From NCBI GenBank assembly GCA_905234145.1, contig CAJOGK010000001.1, positions 62,001-126,000 of the forward strand: 64,000 nt of DNA. Reading direction: 5' to 3'. The notes under the pieces were generated by a model. It saw only the letters and a program-made list of their open reading frames with translations, did no database searches and was not told where the DNA came from. The stretch is from an uncultured Prevotella sp. (lineage in GTDB: Bacteria; Bacteroidota; Bacteroidia; Bacteroidales; Bacteroidaceae). Both the position numbers and the translations under genes were made by a program. Shown piece by piece: positions 29,084 through 39,214 of the stretch (position 1 is the stretch's first letter; every line of letters starts with the position of its first letter).

Positions 29084-29400
29084 GGTACGGTATGGAGCAT
29101 CTATCTCATGGAGGACCTTGTTTGCGTAATCCACCCAATACTCGTTCACTTTAAAAGCCTCTCCAGAGGCTCAGTGAGGCATGAAAATGCATCATTTTGA
29201 TGTCCATTCATTCAGAAAAAGAATAAATATGACCTTACTGTGATATTTATCCAAAGATATTTGTTATTTTACCTAAGAATTCTTACCTTTGCAGCGGTTT
29301 TGCATCAAGAGTGCTTCAGTGCACACCAACCGAGCTTACGTTATGCCACGGTGGTAAGACGATGCGAGTTAAGTGAGTATTAACTAAAATGATAACGATA

Positions 29401-30111
29401 TGCAATACAACAGAATTGTACTGAATGAACCGCACGCCTCCGTTGAAGGCTTGTATGATGATGAACTGAGTTTTTGGCAGATTGATGCCCGATTTATCAA
29501 TGACGTTGTGATGAGGTTGACCGATTGGCACACGGATTACCTCTTTCATGGTTATCGGAATGACCGGATCAAGGCTGTCAGGTTCCCTTATTCCCGATTT
29601 ATTGTTGATGCCGAACGTCTCTGGAATGATCCGATGGAAACGATTGGCCAAGGTATCGTATACCGATACTATGACGATTATGTTAGGATGATTCCCCCTG
29701 GTGCCGAAAAGCGTCTGCTCCGTTTGTGGCATTGGCATCAGAAGCAATTGAGGAATGCACTTTGCAAAGATGCTTTGCTGCTTGACTGCCATTCTTTCCC
29801 AAGTGAGATAGGCGATGTGGATATTTGCATTGGTTTTTAATGAAGACTGGTCGAAGCCCGCAAAGTCTACGATAGAACTGACCGTCAATCTGTTTGAGGA
29901 GAATGGCTACAAGGTTGACATCAATGAGCCTTACAGCAACTCAGAGACTCCGGATTGTCCGTTCCAATATCAATCAATGATGCTGGAGGTAAACAAGAGA
30001 ACCTATATGGACCAAAACAGCCTGCATTTGAAGTTCCCTACTCATTTCAAACAAGATGTCAATGGCGTAATATCACGCTTGATGCAACTTATCTGCCGCC
30101 TTCCATATTAG
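29401..30111 (+). pseudogene. N-formylglutamate amidohydrolase-like protein with a frameshift
   Basis: RIVLNEPHASVEGLYDD...AVRFPYSRFIVDAERLWNDPME...LLLDCHSFPSEIGDVDICIG in one frame continues as FNEDWSKPAKSTIELTVNLFEENGYKVDINEPYSNSE in another; shift at T run ~29833-29838. Confidence 0.75.
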
Positions 30112-30221
30112 GTGAAAGAAACTAAACAAGGTGGTGTCTCCATATATCAAGGCGTTTCTTTTCAACAGAATGATAGAAAAGGTTCATCTAAAGACTCTTT
30201 ATATTGTAGATACGACAGGTT

Positions 30222-31124
30222 ATGAATAATGATCTCAATCATAAGTTTTGCTCATCGTATTACCGCGATGCAGCTGTACGACTCGCAATTAGGGGGAACA
30301 AATTGTTCTTCCTACGAAAGTCAAAACCGTTGCGAGGTCGCAACTTGGTTGGTGCGTCATCCGATGATTCCGGCAAGCGTACCATTTTAAAACCCGATTC
30401 AGATGGAGGGTATGATCTCAGTATCTTACCGCATACCAATCAGGTCATTTCACTATGCAGTCACATCCCTGATACCGATTACTATTCGTCATATATACGC
30501 ATACCTGTATTTGTCCATGCACACGATAGCGGTTTTCACAACACACCTGCGTATATCTATAACATAGACCAACTGAAACGGATACCTACAGACAAAGATT
30601 ATCTGCACTATTGGCTTAAGGCTACCGATTATTTTCAGAGCGATGAGGAGCCTATTAAGAATTTGGCTAAAGAGATTGCCGGAAGATGCATCGAGAACGA
30701 TTACCTCCGAGTATTAGCAGTATATAAATTTGTAGTCCGCAACCTCTTCTATGACTACGACGAACTACAAGCCAAGGTACGGCAAGATGACTCAGCGGTC
30801 GCTGTGGTCAAACGCCGTCACACAACATGTCGTGGTTATGTAAGCCTTTGTGTCTCATTGTTGCGTGCCATGCATATACCTGCCCAACAACTGGCATGTT
30901 ATCTGGCAAAGCCTGGAGAATTGATAGACGTTGAGCATGTAAAACCAAAAACCAATCATGTTGTGGTTGCAGCATTTGCCGACAATCGTTGGCTGCTACT
31001 CGATCCAACTCGTGATAGTCATAATAAATATCAAAATGGTGAATTTTACAAATTAAACGAACAACCCTCACTTGCCAATTTTGACATGACGGAACAACTC
31101 TTCTCATTTACCCATTGGCTGTAA
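30222..31124 (+). CDS. Transglutaminase-like domain protein
   Basis: HTTCRGYVSLCVSLLRAMHIPAQQLACYL...NHVVVAAFADNRWLLLDPTRDS (Cys-His-Asp transglutaminase pattern). Confidence 0.8.
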   Translation: MNNDLNHKFCSSYYRDAAVRLAIRGNKLFFLRKSKPLRGRNLVGASSDDSGKRTILKPDSDGGYDLSILPHTNQVISLCSHIPDTDYYSSYIRIPVFVHAHDSGFHNTPAYIYNIDQLKRIPTDKDYLHYWLKATDYFQSDEEPIKNLAKEIAGRCIENDYLRVLAVYKFVVRNLFYDYDELQAKVRQDDSAVAVVKRRHTTCRGYVSLCVSLLRAMHIPAQQLACYLAKPGELIDVEHVKPKTNHVVVAAFADNRWLLLDPTRDSHNKYQNGEFYKLNEQPSLANFDMTEQLFSFTHWL

Positions 31125-31156
31125 TATCACGCTTGATGCAATTTGTTCAATTTTTA

Positions 31157-31188
31157 TTTGGTCAATTCATAAAAAAGTTCTATCTTTG
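31157..31188 (+). promoter_or_regulatory. Promoter of the cas operon (Bacteroidetes -33/-7 type)
   Basis: TTTG (31157-31160), 20-bp gap, TATCTTTG (31181-31188), 32 bp upstream of the cas6-like ATG. Confidence 0.6.
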
Positions 31189-31220
31189 CCCTCACAAACA
31201 AAAACCGTTTTATTATTCGT

Positions 31221-31889
31221 ATGTCCCAAATACAAACATTGATATTACAATTTGCTAACGAACTGTCTCAAAATGACATCCCCAAGTTCCGTGGAGCTGT
31301 TATTGCTTCTTTGGAAGAGAAAAATATTCTCTATCATAATCATATAGACAACAAGTTCAGATATGCCTATCCCTTGATACAATACAAACGTATTCATCAG
31401 AAAGCCGCAATTGTCTGTATTGGAGATGGCGTTAAAGCCATTCACGAGTTATTTGCATCGAACAACTTTTTTTTAAAAATAGGTGAAAAAGAGACCGAAC
31501 TGAAGATGGATTATGCCAAAGCCTACGATAATGCAATCCGCATCTGCGAAACGGAGCAGTTTTACCGTCTTCGCAACTGGCTTCCGCTCAACTCTAAAAA
31601 CTATGGTAAGTTTCAAAACACCGACAACCTTGTTGAAAAGATACAGATATTGGAACGGATCTTAATCGGAAACATTCTTTCTTTCCTGAAAGGAGTTGGC
31701 ATTCATCTAGAAGAACAGTTGGAATTGCATATTACAAACATTACAGATCAGAGGTCTGCCACTTATAAGAAAGTCAAGCTGATGGCTTTTGATATAGAAT
31801 TCAAGACAAATCTATCTCTTCCCCAATATATTGGCATTGGCAAAAATGCCAGTGTGGGCTATGGAATATTGACAACTATTACCAATTAA
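31221..31889 (+). CDS. cas6: Cas6-like CRISPR RNA endonuclease
   Basis: 222 aa, first gene of the cas operon; RAMP-like C-terminus LPQYIGIGKNASVGYGILTTI. Confidence 0.7.
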   Translation: MSQIQTLILQFANELSQNDIPKFRGAVIASLEEKNILYHNHIDNKFRYAYPLIQYKRIHQKAAIVCIGDGVKAIHELFASNNFFLKIGEKETELKMDYAKAYDNAIRICETEQFYRLRNWLPLNSKNYGKFQNTDNLVEKIQILERILIGNILSFLKGVGIHLEEQLELHITNITDQRSATYKKVKLMAFDIEFKTNLSLPQYIGIGKNASVGYGILTTITN

Positions 31890-31901
31890 AACTATCATAT
31901 C

Positions 31902-33470
31902 ATGAGTAAGTATCTTTATGGTGCTGCCGTACAAGGCATCCAGGACTTCATCTTCAAGACCAACAAACTACAGGAAATTGTTGGTGCGAGTGAACTGGTG
32001 GAACAAGTATGCACCTCTAAATTCGCAGAAATGCTTGGAAAAAAGCGAGAAGACTTGGCTAACGACCCAAATGCCATTGTGAATGCAGCAGGTAACATCA
32101 AGTATATCTTTGACAGCTATGAAGCTTGTCAGGATGTTGTCAGGATGTTCCCTAAACAGATTGTCGAACACGCTCCTGGCATTACCGTTAGCCAGGCGGT
32201 AGTCGAGTATGAAAATGAGTCGTCTAATGACAATGATGGACATGGCTGTAAGCCTGAAGTGCCTGATTTTAAAAATGCGGTTCTTAAACTGGAGGAGAAG
32301 TTGCGTAGCCAGCGTAACAAGCCCATGCGTTCTCCTACCATAGGAATGATGGGAATAGAACGGAGTCGGCAAACCGGCCTACCTGCAATAGTTACAGGCA
32401 ATAAAGAAGAACATATTGACGCTGCAACATACAGGAAACTTTTTGATGACGAAAAAAGGAGAAACTCAACAACAAAACTCTGTCGGAGTGCCTTTGGTGA
32501 AAGAGTTGATCCTCATAGGATTCCTTTTAACATAGAGAATATCACTGGCAACAATGACTGGATAGCCATCATTCATGCCGATGGCAACGGCTTAGGCCAG
32601 ATCGTGCAGGCTATCGGCACAGAGGCAACCAAGTTTAAGGTTTTTTCCCAAGATTTGGATGCAGCCACTAAGCAGGCTGCTCAGGAGGCTTTTAAATCTC
32701 TGAATATTGATAACGGAATAATACCTATCCGCCCAATTGTACTCAGTGGTGATGACCATACGCTTATCTGTCGTGCAGACCTTGCTATTCCTTATGTTCA
32801 TAAGTTCATATGCTTTTTTGAGAAATTCACAGAAGAGAGATTAGGTGACAAACTGTGGTATATGGACAATGACGTTAGAAAAGATGTTTTTACCGATCAT
32901 TCCAAAAAACTAACTGCTTGTGCAGGTATTGCTTTCATAAAGTCGTCTTATCCCTTCTATTACGGTTATCAACTGGCTGAGGAATTATGCGGAAAAGCAA
33001 AGAAAGACACAAAAGAGAAATTTGGATTCAACGAAGGCAAGCTACCCCCTTCTTGCATAATGTTCCATAAAGTCCAGGATAGTTTTGTCACCAACTATGA
33101 TGATATCGTCAAGCGCGAATTAACTCCATACAAAGATTATAGTCTGAAATTCGGCCCTTATTATATAAATAAAGTGGCAGAAGACAGATGGACCGTAACA
33201 GACCTGATCCAATATTCATTTGCATTGAATTCTGAGCGTTTGGCAGGCGTGGAAACAGGTTTACGGCGTTGGCTGTCTGTAGTTGCAGTTGACCCAGGAA
33301 ATGCCAAGCAACGTATGGAGCGTCTGAAGTCAAATATAAAACAGAAAAAAGGCAACGAAGACATAACATCTTATCTGGAAAATGTTTATGACAAATGGAA
33401 AGAAGAAAAGAGGTTCCCCATCTATGACATACTTGCAATAAATACGATTAATACTCAAAAGACGAAATAG
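31902..33470 (+). CDS. cas10: Cas10 (type III large subunit) lacking an obvious HD domain
   Basis: YGAAVQGIQDFIFKTNKLQEIVGASELVEQV; WIAIIHADGNGLGQIVQAIG; PIVLSGDDHTLICRADLAIP (palm motif SGDD). Confidence 0.85.
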   Translation: MSKYLYGAAVQGIQDFIFKTNKLQEIVGASELVEQVCTSKFAEMLGKKREDLANDPNAIVNAAGNIKYIFDSYEACQDVVRMFPKQIVEHAPGITVSQAVVEYENESSNDNDGHGCKPEVPDFKNAVLKLEEKLRSQRNKPMRSPTIGMMGIERSRQTGLPAIVTGNKEEHIDAATYRKLFDDEKRRNSTTKLCRSAFGERVDPHRIPFNIENITGNNDWIAIIHADGNGLGQIVQAIGTEATKFKVFSQDLDAATKQAAQEAFKSLNIDNGIIPIRPIVLSGDDHTLICRADLAIPYVHKFICFFEKFTEERLGDKLWYMDNDVRKDVFTDHSKKLTACAGIAFIKSSYPFYYGYQLAEELCGKAKKDTKEKFGFNEGKLPPSCIMFHKVQDSFVTNYDDIVKRELTPYKDYSLKFGPYYINKVAEDRWTVTDLIQYSFALNSERLAGVETGLRRWLSVVAVDPGNAKQRMERLKSNIKQKKGNEDITSYLENVYDKWKEEKRFPIYDILAINTINTQKTK

Positions 33471-33472
33471 CT

Positions 33473-35572
33473 ATGAACATCAATTATAAGATAACATTCC
33501 ACACTTACTGGCACTGCGGTTCCGGCTTGGCTTCAGGTGCAGATGCCGACCTTCTGGTCATCAAAGATAAAGACGGGTTACCATACGTTCCTGGCAAAAC
33601 CATCAAGGGACTAGTCAGAGAGGCTGTCGACCTGCTTTATCCTGATAAAATAGATACTATCGAATATCAGTCAGTGTTTGGAATAAGTGGAGATAATGAA
33701 AAGAGTACCCGTAGCAATTCTTTTTTCAAGAATGCAACCTTGTCGGATAGTGAAAGAAACTATATCGTCCTGAAAGAGAACATGCGTCATTTATACCAGA
33801 CCATATCAAGTACAGCCATTACAGATGAAGGCGTTGCCGACGACAAGTCACTCAGAAAAATTGAGGTCTGCATCCCCTGTGAATTGGAAGGTGAGATCAT
33901 TGATGTCCCAGAAACGATCTCTAAAGCCATTATTGGGGGCTTGAATTATATTAAGCGTTTGGGGGCCTGGCGAAACAGAGGATTAGGTCGTTGTACTTTT
34001 GAAAAGGCAGAAGATTCAAAAAAAAATCAAGAAACTGAAGAAGAACAAATCACCCAATCCGAAACAGTATTAAAGTTCAAGTGTGAGCTTTTGACAGACA
34101 TTATCCTTAACCAAAAGTCTGCTTCAGAAGGTTCCAACACGACGCTCGATTTCATCCCTGGCAGCAATTTCCTGGGAATCGTGGCCGGTGACATTTACAA
34201 GGACGAAGCCATTGACAACTATGTAAAATTAAAAATTTTCCATACAAAGCATGTCCGCTTTGGCGATGCACATCCTGCATACGGAAACAACCGTACACTA
34301 CGCATACCTGCTAGTCTCTATTTTGCAAAAGGAGCAGAAGAAAAAAATCGTATTCATTATGTACATCATCTTATCCAGGACACATCTTCTGAGGAGCTCC
34401 GAAAAATCCAGCTAAAACAGGAACGAGGAGGATTTGCCGACTTCATGCCTCTCCAAGAAGGCAAGAATGCCGTACGTTTCAAAGTAAAGACAGATTTTGC
34501 CATTAAGTCGGCTTACGACCGTAGCCTCCGCCGCTCTCTTGACAAACAGATGTTTGGCTATCAGTCGATGGGCAAGGGAATGACTTACTATTTTTCTATT
34601 GAGATTGACAGTCCGTTGTCAGAACATGCTGGGAAAATTATGAAGGCTTTAATTGGAAAGCACCGTATTGGCCGTTCTCGTAGCGCTCAGTATGGACTTG
34701 TGGATATAAAAGCATGTGACTTCCAAGAACCAGAATCAAGCAAGCAAACGGTCAAAGCCGGAGACAATTTGATTATTTATGCAGACAGTCGCCTTATATT
34801 CCTAGATGATGATAACCAGCCGACATTCCAGCCATCATTTAAACAACTTGTTGGAAGACCCGAAATTGATAATGATAAGGAAGAGGCAGAAAGAGAGGAA
34901 AAAATCCTTTGGGAAAAGAGCCAGATTCGCACTTTCCAATATGCACCTTACAACTATCAGCGTCGTTGCTTCGATACCGACCGATGCGGCATCGAGAAAG
35001 GTAGTGTCATCGTAGTGAAAGTATGTCAGGATACTGACATCAGCAATCTGAAGAAGCACCTCGGTTCATATCAGAATGAAGGTTTCGGAAAAGTAATTTA
35101 CAATCCGGATTTCCTGAAAGCAAGTGATGATGGAAAGCTTTCCTTTAAGATTGAACCCAAGGAAGACAAAAAAGCAAAAGAGTGTAATGATCCTAAGACT
35201 GTCTTAACCAGTTTTCTTTCTGCTCAAGAAGAAAAGAGAAAAGAAGAGGCAGACATTTACGAGGTTGTTAATTCATGGGTAAACGATCCTGTCAAGACGA
35301 AGGTCTATGCAAAAGAATCATTCGCCTCACAATGGGGACATATCCGAAGCCTTGCTTTGCAAAGCAAGAACAAAGAAGTGCTATTTGATAAACTATTCAA
35401 AGGCGAGAATGACAAAGACGTAAAGGATCATGAAAAAGGTTATCTGGTTCATGGTGTCGCTAAAGACAAATGGGCAGGAAAGACTCAGGCCCTCAAGGAT
35501 TTTGTGAATAGCCATTCCCCGAAGACTGTTGTAAATCTTGCAAGTGAGATGCAGAAAAAATGTAAAAAATGA
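33473..35572 (+). CDS. Fused RAMP protein (Cas7-Cas5/Csx10-like with helical C-terminus, possibly Cas11-like)
   Basis: N-terminus YWHCGSGLASGADADLLVIKDKDGLPYVPGKTIKGLVREA; second RAMP TTLDFIPGSNFLGIVAGDIY...GRSRSAQYGLVDI; helical tail ~590-699. Confidence 0.75.
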   Translation: MNINYKITFHTYWHCGSGLASGADADLLVIKDKDGLPYVPGKTIKGLVREAVDLLYPDKIDTIEYQSVFGISGDNEKSTRSNSFFKNATLSDSERNYIVLKENMRHLYQTISSTAITDEGVADDKSLRKIEVCIPCELEGEIIDVPETISKAIIGGLNYIKRLGAWRNRGLGRCTFEKAEDSKKNQETEEEQITQSETVLKFKCELLTDIILNQKSASEGSNTTLDFIPGSNFLGIVAGDIYKDEAIDNYVKLKIFHTKHVRFGDAHPAYGNNRTLRIPASLYFAKGAEEKNRIHYVHHLIQDTSSEELRKIQLKQERGGFADFMPLQEGKNAVRFKVKTDFAIKSAYDRSLRRSLDKQMFGYQSMGKGMTYYFSIEIDSPLSEHAGKIMKALIGKHRIGRSRSAQYGLVDIKACDFQEPESSKQTVKAGDNLIIYADSRLIFLDDDNQPTFQPSFKQLVGRPEIDNDKEEAEREEKILWEKSQIRTFQYAPYNYQRRCFDTDRCGIEKGSVIVVKVCQDTDISNLKKHLGSYQNEGFGKVIYNPDFLKASDDGKLSFKIEPKEDKKAKECNDPKTVLTSFLSAQEEKRKEEADIYEVVNSWVNDPVKTKVYAKESFASQWGHIRSLALQSKNKEVLFDKLFKGENDKDVKDHEKGYLVHGVAKDKWAGKTQALKDFVNSHSPKTVVNLASEMQKKCKK

Positions 35573-37023
35573 GCAATATGGAAGACAAAAAGAAAGGACA
35601 GACAATAGACTATCGCTTTTTGGCGAGAATCATTATTGAGGCGGCAACACCGCTGGCAGTTCATTCCGGAGAGAAAGAAGTCCAGACTGATGCTGTGGTT
35701 ATTAGAGACGTAAATGGCATGCCATATATACCTGGCAGCTCCATAGCCGGGGTGATTCGGCATGCATGGAAAGATGCTGGCAACAATATAGACGAGCTGT
35801 TTGGATTTCAAAGGAAGACTAAACAGACAACAAAGGAAGAACACAACGGTATGGGGTCACGTATTATCGTCTCTGAGGCAAGAATACTAAATTCCCAAGG
35901 ATTGGTTGTTGATGGTCTTAAACCTGATGACATTGGCAAGGATTCATTGTTGAGCAACTACTCCGACCTGCCCATACGACAGCATGTTCGCATCAATCAT
36001 AAAGGAGTTGCTGCAGACAATGGAAAATTTGACGAGCAAGTAGTGTATGAAGGAACCCGTTTCTGTTTCGAGATGGAAATGATTGGTTTTAAAGAAGAAG
36101 CAGAGACTTTCAGTAAACTCCTTTCCATTCTCTATCAGTCTGCATTTCGACTTGGCGGCAGTACACGAAAAGGTTTTGGTAAAATTAAAGTGAAAGAGAT
36201 CATGTCCTGTTCTTTAGCTATTAACGACTTAGAGTATTTGGAAAAGTCATCCAATTTTGAAGATAGCAGGAAATGGTATGAAAAGAATAAGAAAAACCTT
36301 CCTGAGACAGAAGCTGTTAAATGGCCAATGGCAAGGCTTTGTTACCAGTTGCGCCCTGAGAATTTCTTCCTTTTCGGCTCAGGGTTTGGCGACGATGATG
36401 CTGACATGACTCCTGTAAAAGAGAAAAAAGTGTCTTGGAAGGATGGTAAGGGAAAGTTGGAGGATTACGAGTATCTCATTCCTGCCAGTTCTGTAAAAGG
36501 AGCTTTAGCTCATCGAACAGCTTTCCACTACAATAGGATTGACAGTTTCTTTGCAGATGGAAAAACTAAAGAAGAAATAGAAGCACATACTGGCAGCAAC
36601 AACGAGGCTGTGCGTCTCCTCTTCGGCTGTGAGGGCGATGAAAAGGGAGAAGGGAAACAGCGTGGTAACGTGATTTTCTCCGACATGTACATCAAGACTG
36701 CTCAAGATAAGGTCCTCAACCATGTCGCCATCGACCGCTTTACAGGTGGTGCTATAGACGGTGCTCTTTTTGCCGAAAAGGCAGCCTATTGGAAGGGTAG
36801 GCAGCAAGACGATTATCCTCTTAAATTGGAGATTCTTTTAGATGAGAACAACATCAAGAAAAGTATCAATAAGCACAATGAAAACAGCACGAAGAAACTT
36901 TCATATCAGAAGGTCTTTGATGCTTTTGATGCTGCCTTGACTGACTTATGTGAAGGGCGCTTGCCATTAGGCGGCAGTGTTAATCGTGGACATGGTATTT
37001 TTAACGGTAAAAAATGTGATTAA
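35569..37023 (+). CDS. Double RAMP protein (Cas7-2x-like)
   Basis: Two RAMP units: GMPYIPGSSIAGVIRHAWKDA...FRLGGSTRKGFGKIKV and YLIPASSVKGALAHRTAFHYNR...LPLGGSVNRGHGIFNG. Confidence 0.8.
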   Translation: MSNMEDKKKGQTIDYRFLARIIIEAATPLAVHSGEKEVQTDAVVIRDVNGMPYIPGSSIAGVIRHAWKDAGNNIDELFGFQRKTKQTTKEEHNGMGSRIIVSEARILNSQGLVVDGLKPDDIGKDSLLSNYSDLPIRQHVRINHKGVAADNGKFDEQVVYEGTRFCFEMEMIGFKEEAETFSKLLSILYQSAFRLGGSTRKGFGKIKVKEIMSCSLAINDLEYLEKSSNFEDSRKWYEKNKKNLPETEAVKWPMARLCYQLRPENFFLFGSGFGDDDADMTPVKEKKVSWKDGKGKLEDYEYLIPASSVKGALAHRTAFHYNRIDSFFADGKTKEEIEAHTGSNNEAVRLLFGCEGDEKGEGKQRGNVIFSDMYIKTAQDKVLNHVAIDRFTGGAIDGALFAEKAAYWKGRQQDDYPLKLEILLDENNIKKSINKHNENSTKKLSYQKVFDAFDAALTDLCEGRLPLGGSVNRGHGIFNGKKCD

Positions 37024-37025
37024 TT

Positions 37026-37469
37026 ATGGCAACGAATCCAATAAAAGGCAAGTATGAGGGCTATTTGTGGGAAAGTGACAAACAAGCTCCACTAACAATT
37101 TATAAAGGTGATAATCTTTTGGAAGAAAGAGCCTTTGATAATGAAAAGAATCCTTTCATTATAGAAGGACTGCTTTTCGACAGAACCACAGGCCATTCCG
37201 TCAGCATCAAGTATGTGGACGGGGAATATAAGATTAAGGAATACACTGTGAAAACCTCTGATGACGGAAAGGCTTTTTTCGATTTAGGGAAAGATGATAA
37301 TGGCGAAGATATTAAATATGAGATAAGAGACCTGCACTTCAAAGGTAACAGCAAGTTGAAAGGCAACAACCTGCATTTCTACGAGTTGTGGGAAGAGAAG
37401 ACCGACCCGCTTTGCTGTAAAATGAAAGTATTAGAAGCCACGAAATTTGTGTTTGCAGGCTTTGAATAA
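37026..37469 (+). CDS. Small type III CRISPR-associated protein, resembles TIGR04423 family
   Basis: IKGKYEGYLWESDKQAPLTIYKGD at N-terminus; embedded between RAMP genes; family name from memory. Confidence 0.55.
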   Translation: MATNPIKGKYEGYLWESDKQAPLTIYKGDNLLEERAFDNEKNPFIIEGLLFDRTTGHSVSIKYVDGEYKIKEYTVKTSDDGKAFFDLGKDDNGEDIKYEIRDLHFKGNSKLKGNNLHFYELWEEKTDPLCCKMKVLEATKFVFAGFE

Positions 37470-37502
37470 TTAAATGTCGAATCAGAAAATGAATTAAGAA
37501 TT

Positions 37503-39182
37503 ATGGCATACAATAATAATAGAGACCGAAACTTTCATCCTCAAAATAATAATCAGCCAAGATCGATTACTAAGGATTTCTTTAATCCATATACTTTTGT
37601 TCCATTATCAGACAAAGTGTTTCTCTTGGATAGTGATGAAAAAGAAAGACTTGCTCAAGACGTTCCTTTTAAAGATGGCAACTCTGGTTCTATCACCATT
37701 GATTTTGAGTCAATGACTCCGTTTTGCGTTTGTGGAAATGATGGAATGAGCGTAAACTTAGCAAATAGTTTTTTTATTCCAGGCACATCATTAAAAGGAA
37801 TGATTAGAAATGTATTTGAGATCGTAACGTTGTCAAACATCAGAAATGGTGTAGCTAACAATCGCTATAGTATGAGAGATCTCAGAAACAATTCCTACGA
37901 GCTAAAATCTCCGAATCATCCTCAAAAAAGTGGATTCCTGTTTCAGGTAAACGGCAAGTTCTATATTAAGGAATGTTCCTGTGAAAAATATACTTATAAA
38001 GAAATTGAAGATGAAGAAAAAATAACCGGATTGAAATTTTGCAAAAGTGCAAAAGACAAATATGGCAAATTGAAGAATTATATTATAGAATACCAAGACG
38101 GCAGTTTTTCAATGTGGTTCTTTTCTGGCTTTATGAACAACAAGAAACATGAGTATCTGTTTGACATACCAAAGAGACTAGATAATTCTATCCCTTTGCA
38201 TGAAAAAGAATACGATGATTTCATTTTCATTCATGAGAAAGAGAACGAGAATGCTTCTTGGAAGTTTTGGAAGAGAAAACTTAAGAACTACAAAACCATC
38301 GACGATATCAAAAGAGATGGTTATAAAGGCATTGTGCCTTGCTTCTTTAGAACCAAAACCAACGACAAGGGTGAGACTTGTGTAAAAGACCTAGGGTTCT
38401 CTTTCTTGTATCGTCAACCTTATGAAAAAACCATCCATGATTTCTTACCTTCAGTATATCACCAGGAGGGTATTGATATGACGCAAGCCGTTTTCGGATT
38501 TGTAAAAGGGTCTGAAAGCCTGAAAGGTCGGGTGCAGTTTGGACATTCCTTTATAAAAAATGCAAAGATAGAAAAGAAGCAGACTTTTATTATGGGGTCA
38601 CCAAAACCAACTTATTATCCGTTCTATCTGGAACAAAGCAGACCTAATGTGTTGCAGACCTATTTCTCCAACGGCACCAGACTTTCAGGATTCAAAAGAT
38701 ACTTGATTCAGGAAAAGGCTTCAGCGGGAACCGAAAAGGAATCTAAAGTTACCAAGTCTTTCGTTCCTCTCTCGGCTAACACGAAATTCACAGTAACAAT
38801 CAATTTCCACAATCTTAAGGACTATGAATTAGGGGCCTTGATAGCAGCCATTACGTTTTGTAACCAACAATCTACATGCTACCATTCTCTAGGGCTGGCT
38901 AAGGCAATGGGCTATGGTAAGCTGAGGGTCATAGACTATTCAGTCAACTTAAGTGAGGATAATAAGCAAAAAGACTTCTATAGATCTTTTATTACAAAAA
39001 TGTGCGATACCGTCCATTTCAAGAATGAGGAGGAATATCTAAGGAGCATATCCTATTTGTTTAAGATTGCGTCAGGGAAATATAATCCTCAAAAGAAAGT
39101 AAGGTATCCCATATTGAACAACAAGGAGTTTGAAACAATAAAGAATCAGAAACTCTCATTACAGGACTTTGCTCCTTATTGA
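37503..39182 (+). CDS. RAMP protein with large insertion (TIGR03986-like / Cas7-insertion)
   Basis: NPYTFVPLSDKVFLLDS...FFIPGTSLKGMIRNVFEIVT...DMTQAVFGFVKGSESLKGRVQFGHSFI...SLGLAKAMGYGKLRV. Confidence 0.75.
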   Translation: MAYNNNRDRNFHPQNNNQPRSITKDFFNPYTFVPLSDKVFLLDSDEKERLAQDVPFKDGNSGSITIDFESMTPFCVCGNDGMSVNLANSFFIPGTSLKGMIRNVFEIVTLSNIRNGVANNRYSMRDLRNNSYELKSPNHPQKSGFLFQVNGKFYIKECSCEKYTYKEIEDEEKITGLKFCKSAKDKYGKLKNYIIEYQDGSFSMWFFSGFMNNKKHEYLFDIPKRLDNSIPLHEKEYDDFIFIHEKENENASWKFWKRKLKNYKTIDDIKRDGYKGIVPCFFRTKTNDKGETCVKDLGFSFLYRQPYEKTIHDFLPSVYHQEGIDMTQAVFGFVKGSESLKGRVQFGHSFIKNAKIEKKQTFIMGSPKPTYYPFYLEQSRPNVLQTYFSNGTRLSGFKRYLIQEKASAGTEKESKVTKSFVPLSANTKFTVTINFHNLKDYELGALIAAITFCNQQSTCYHSLGLAKAMGYGKLRVIDYSVNLSEDNKQKDFYRSFITKMCDTVHFKNEEEYLRSISYLFKIASGKYNPQKKVRYPILNNKEFETIKNQKLSLQDFAPY

Positions 39183-39214
39183 GAATGACGGGCTAATATA
39201 ACAGTAGAAAAAAC

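Noticed and set aside
28997-29200. 67-aa ORF after the multi-TM protein
   Set aside because: Low-complexity, no recognisable domain, overlaps the 28904-29083 ORF in another frame; likely decayed sequence.
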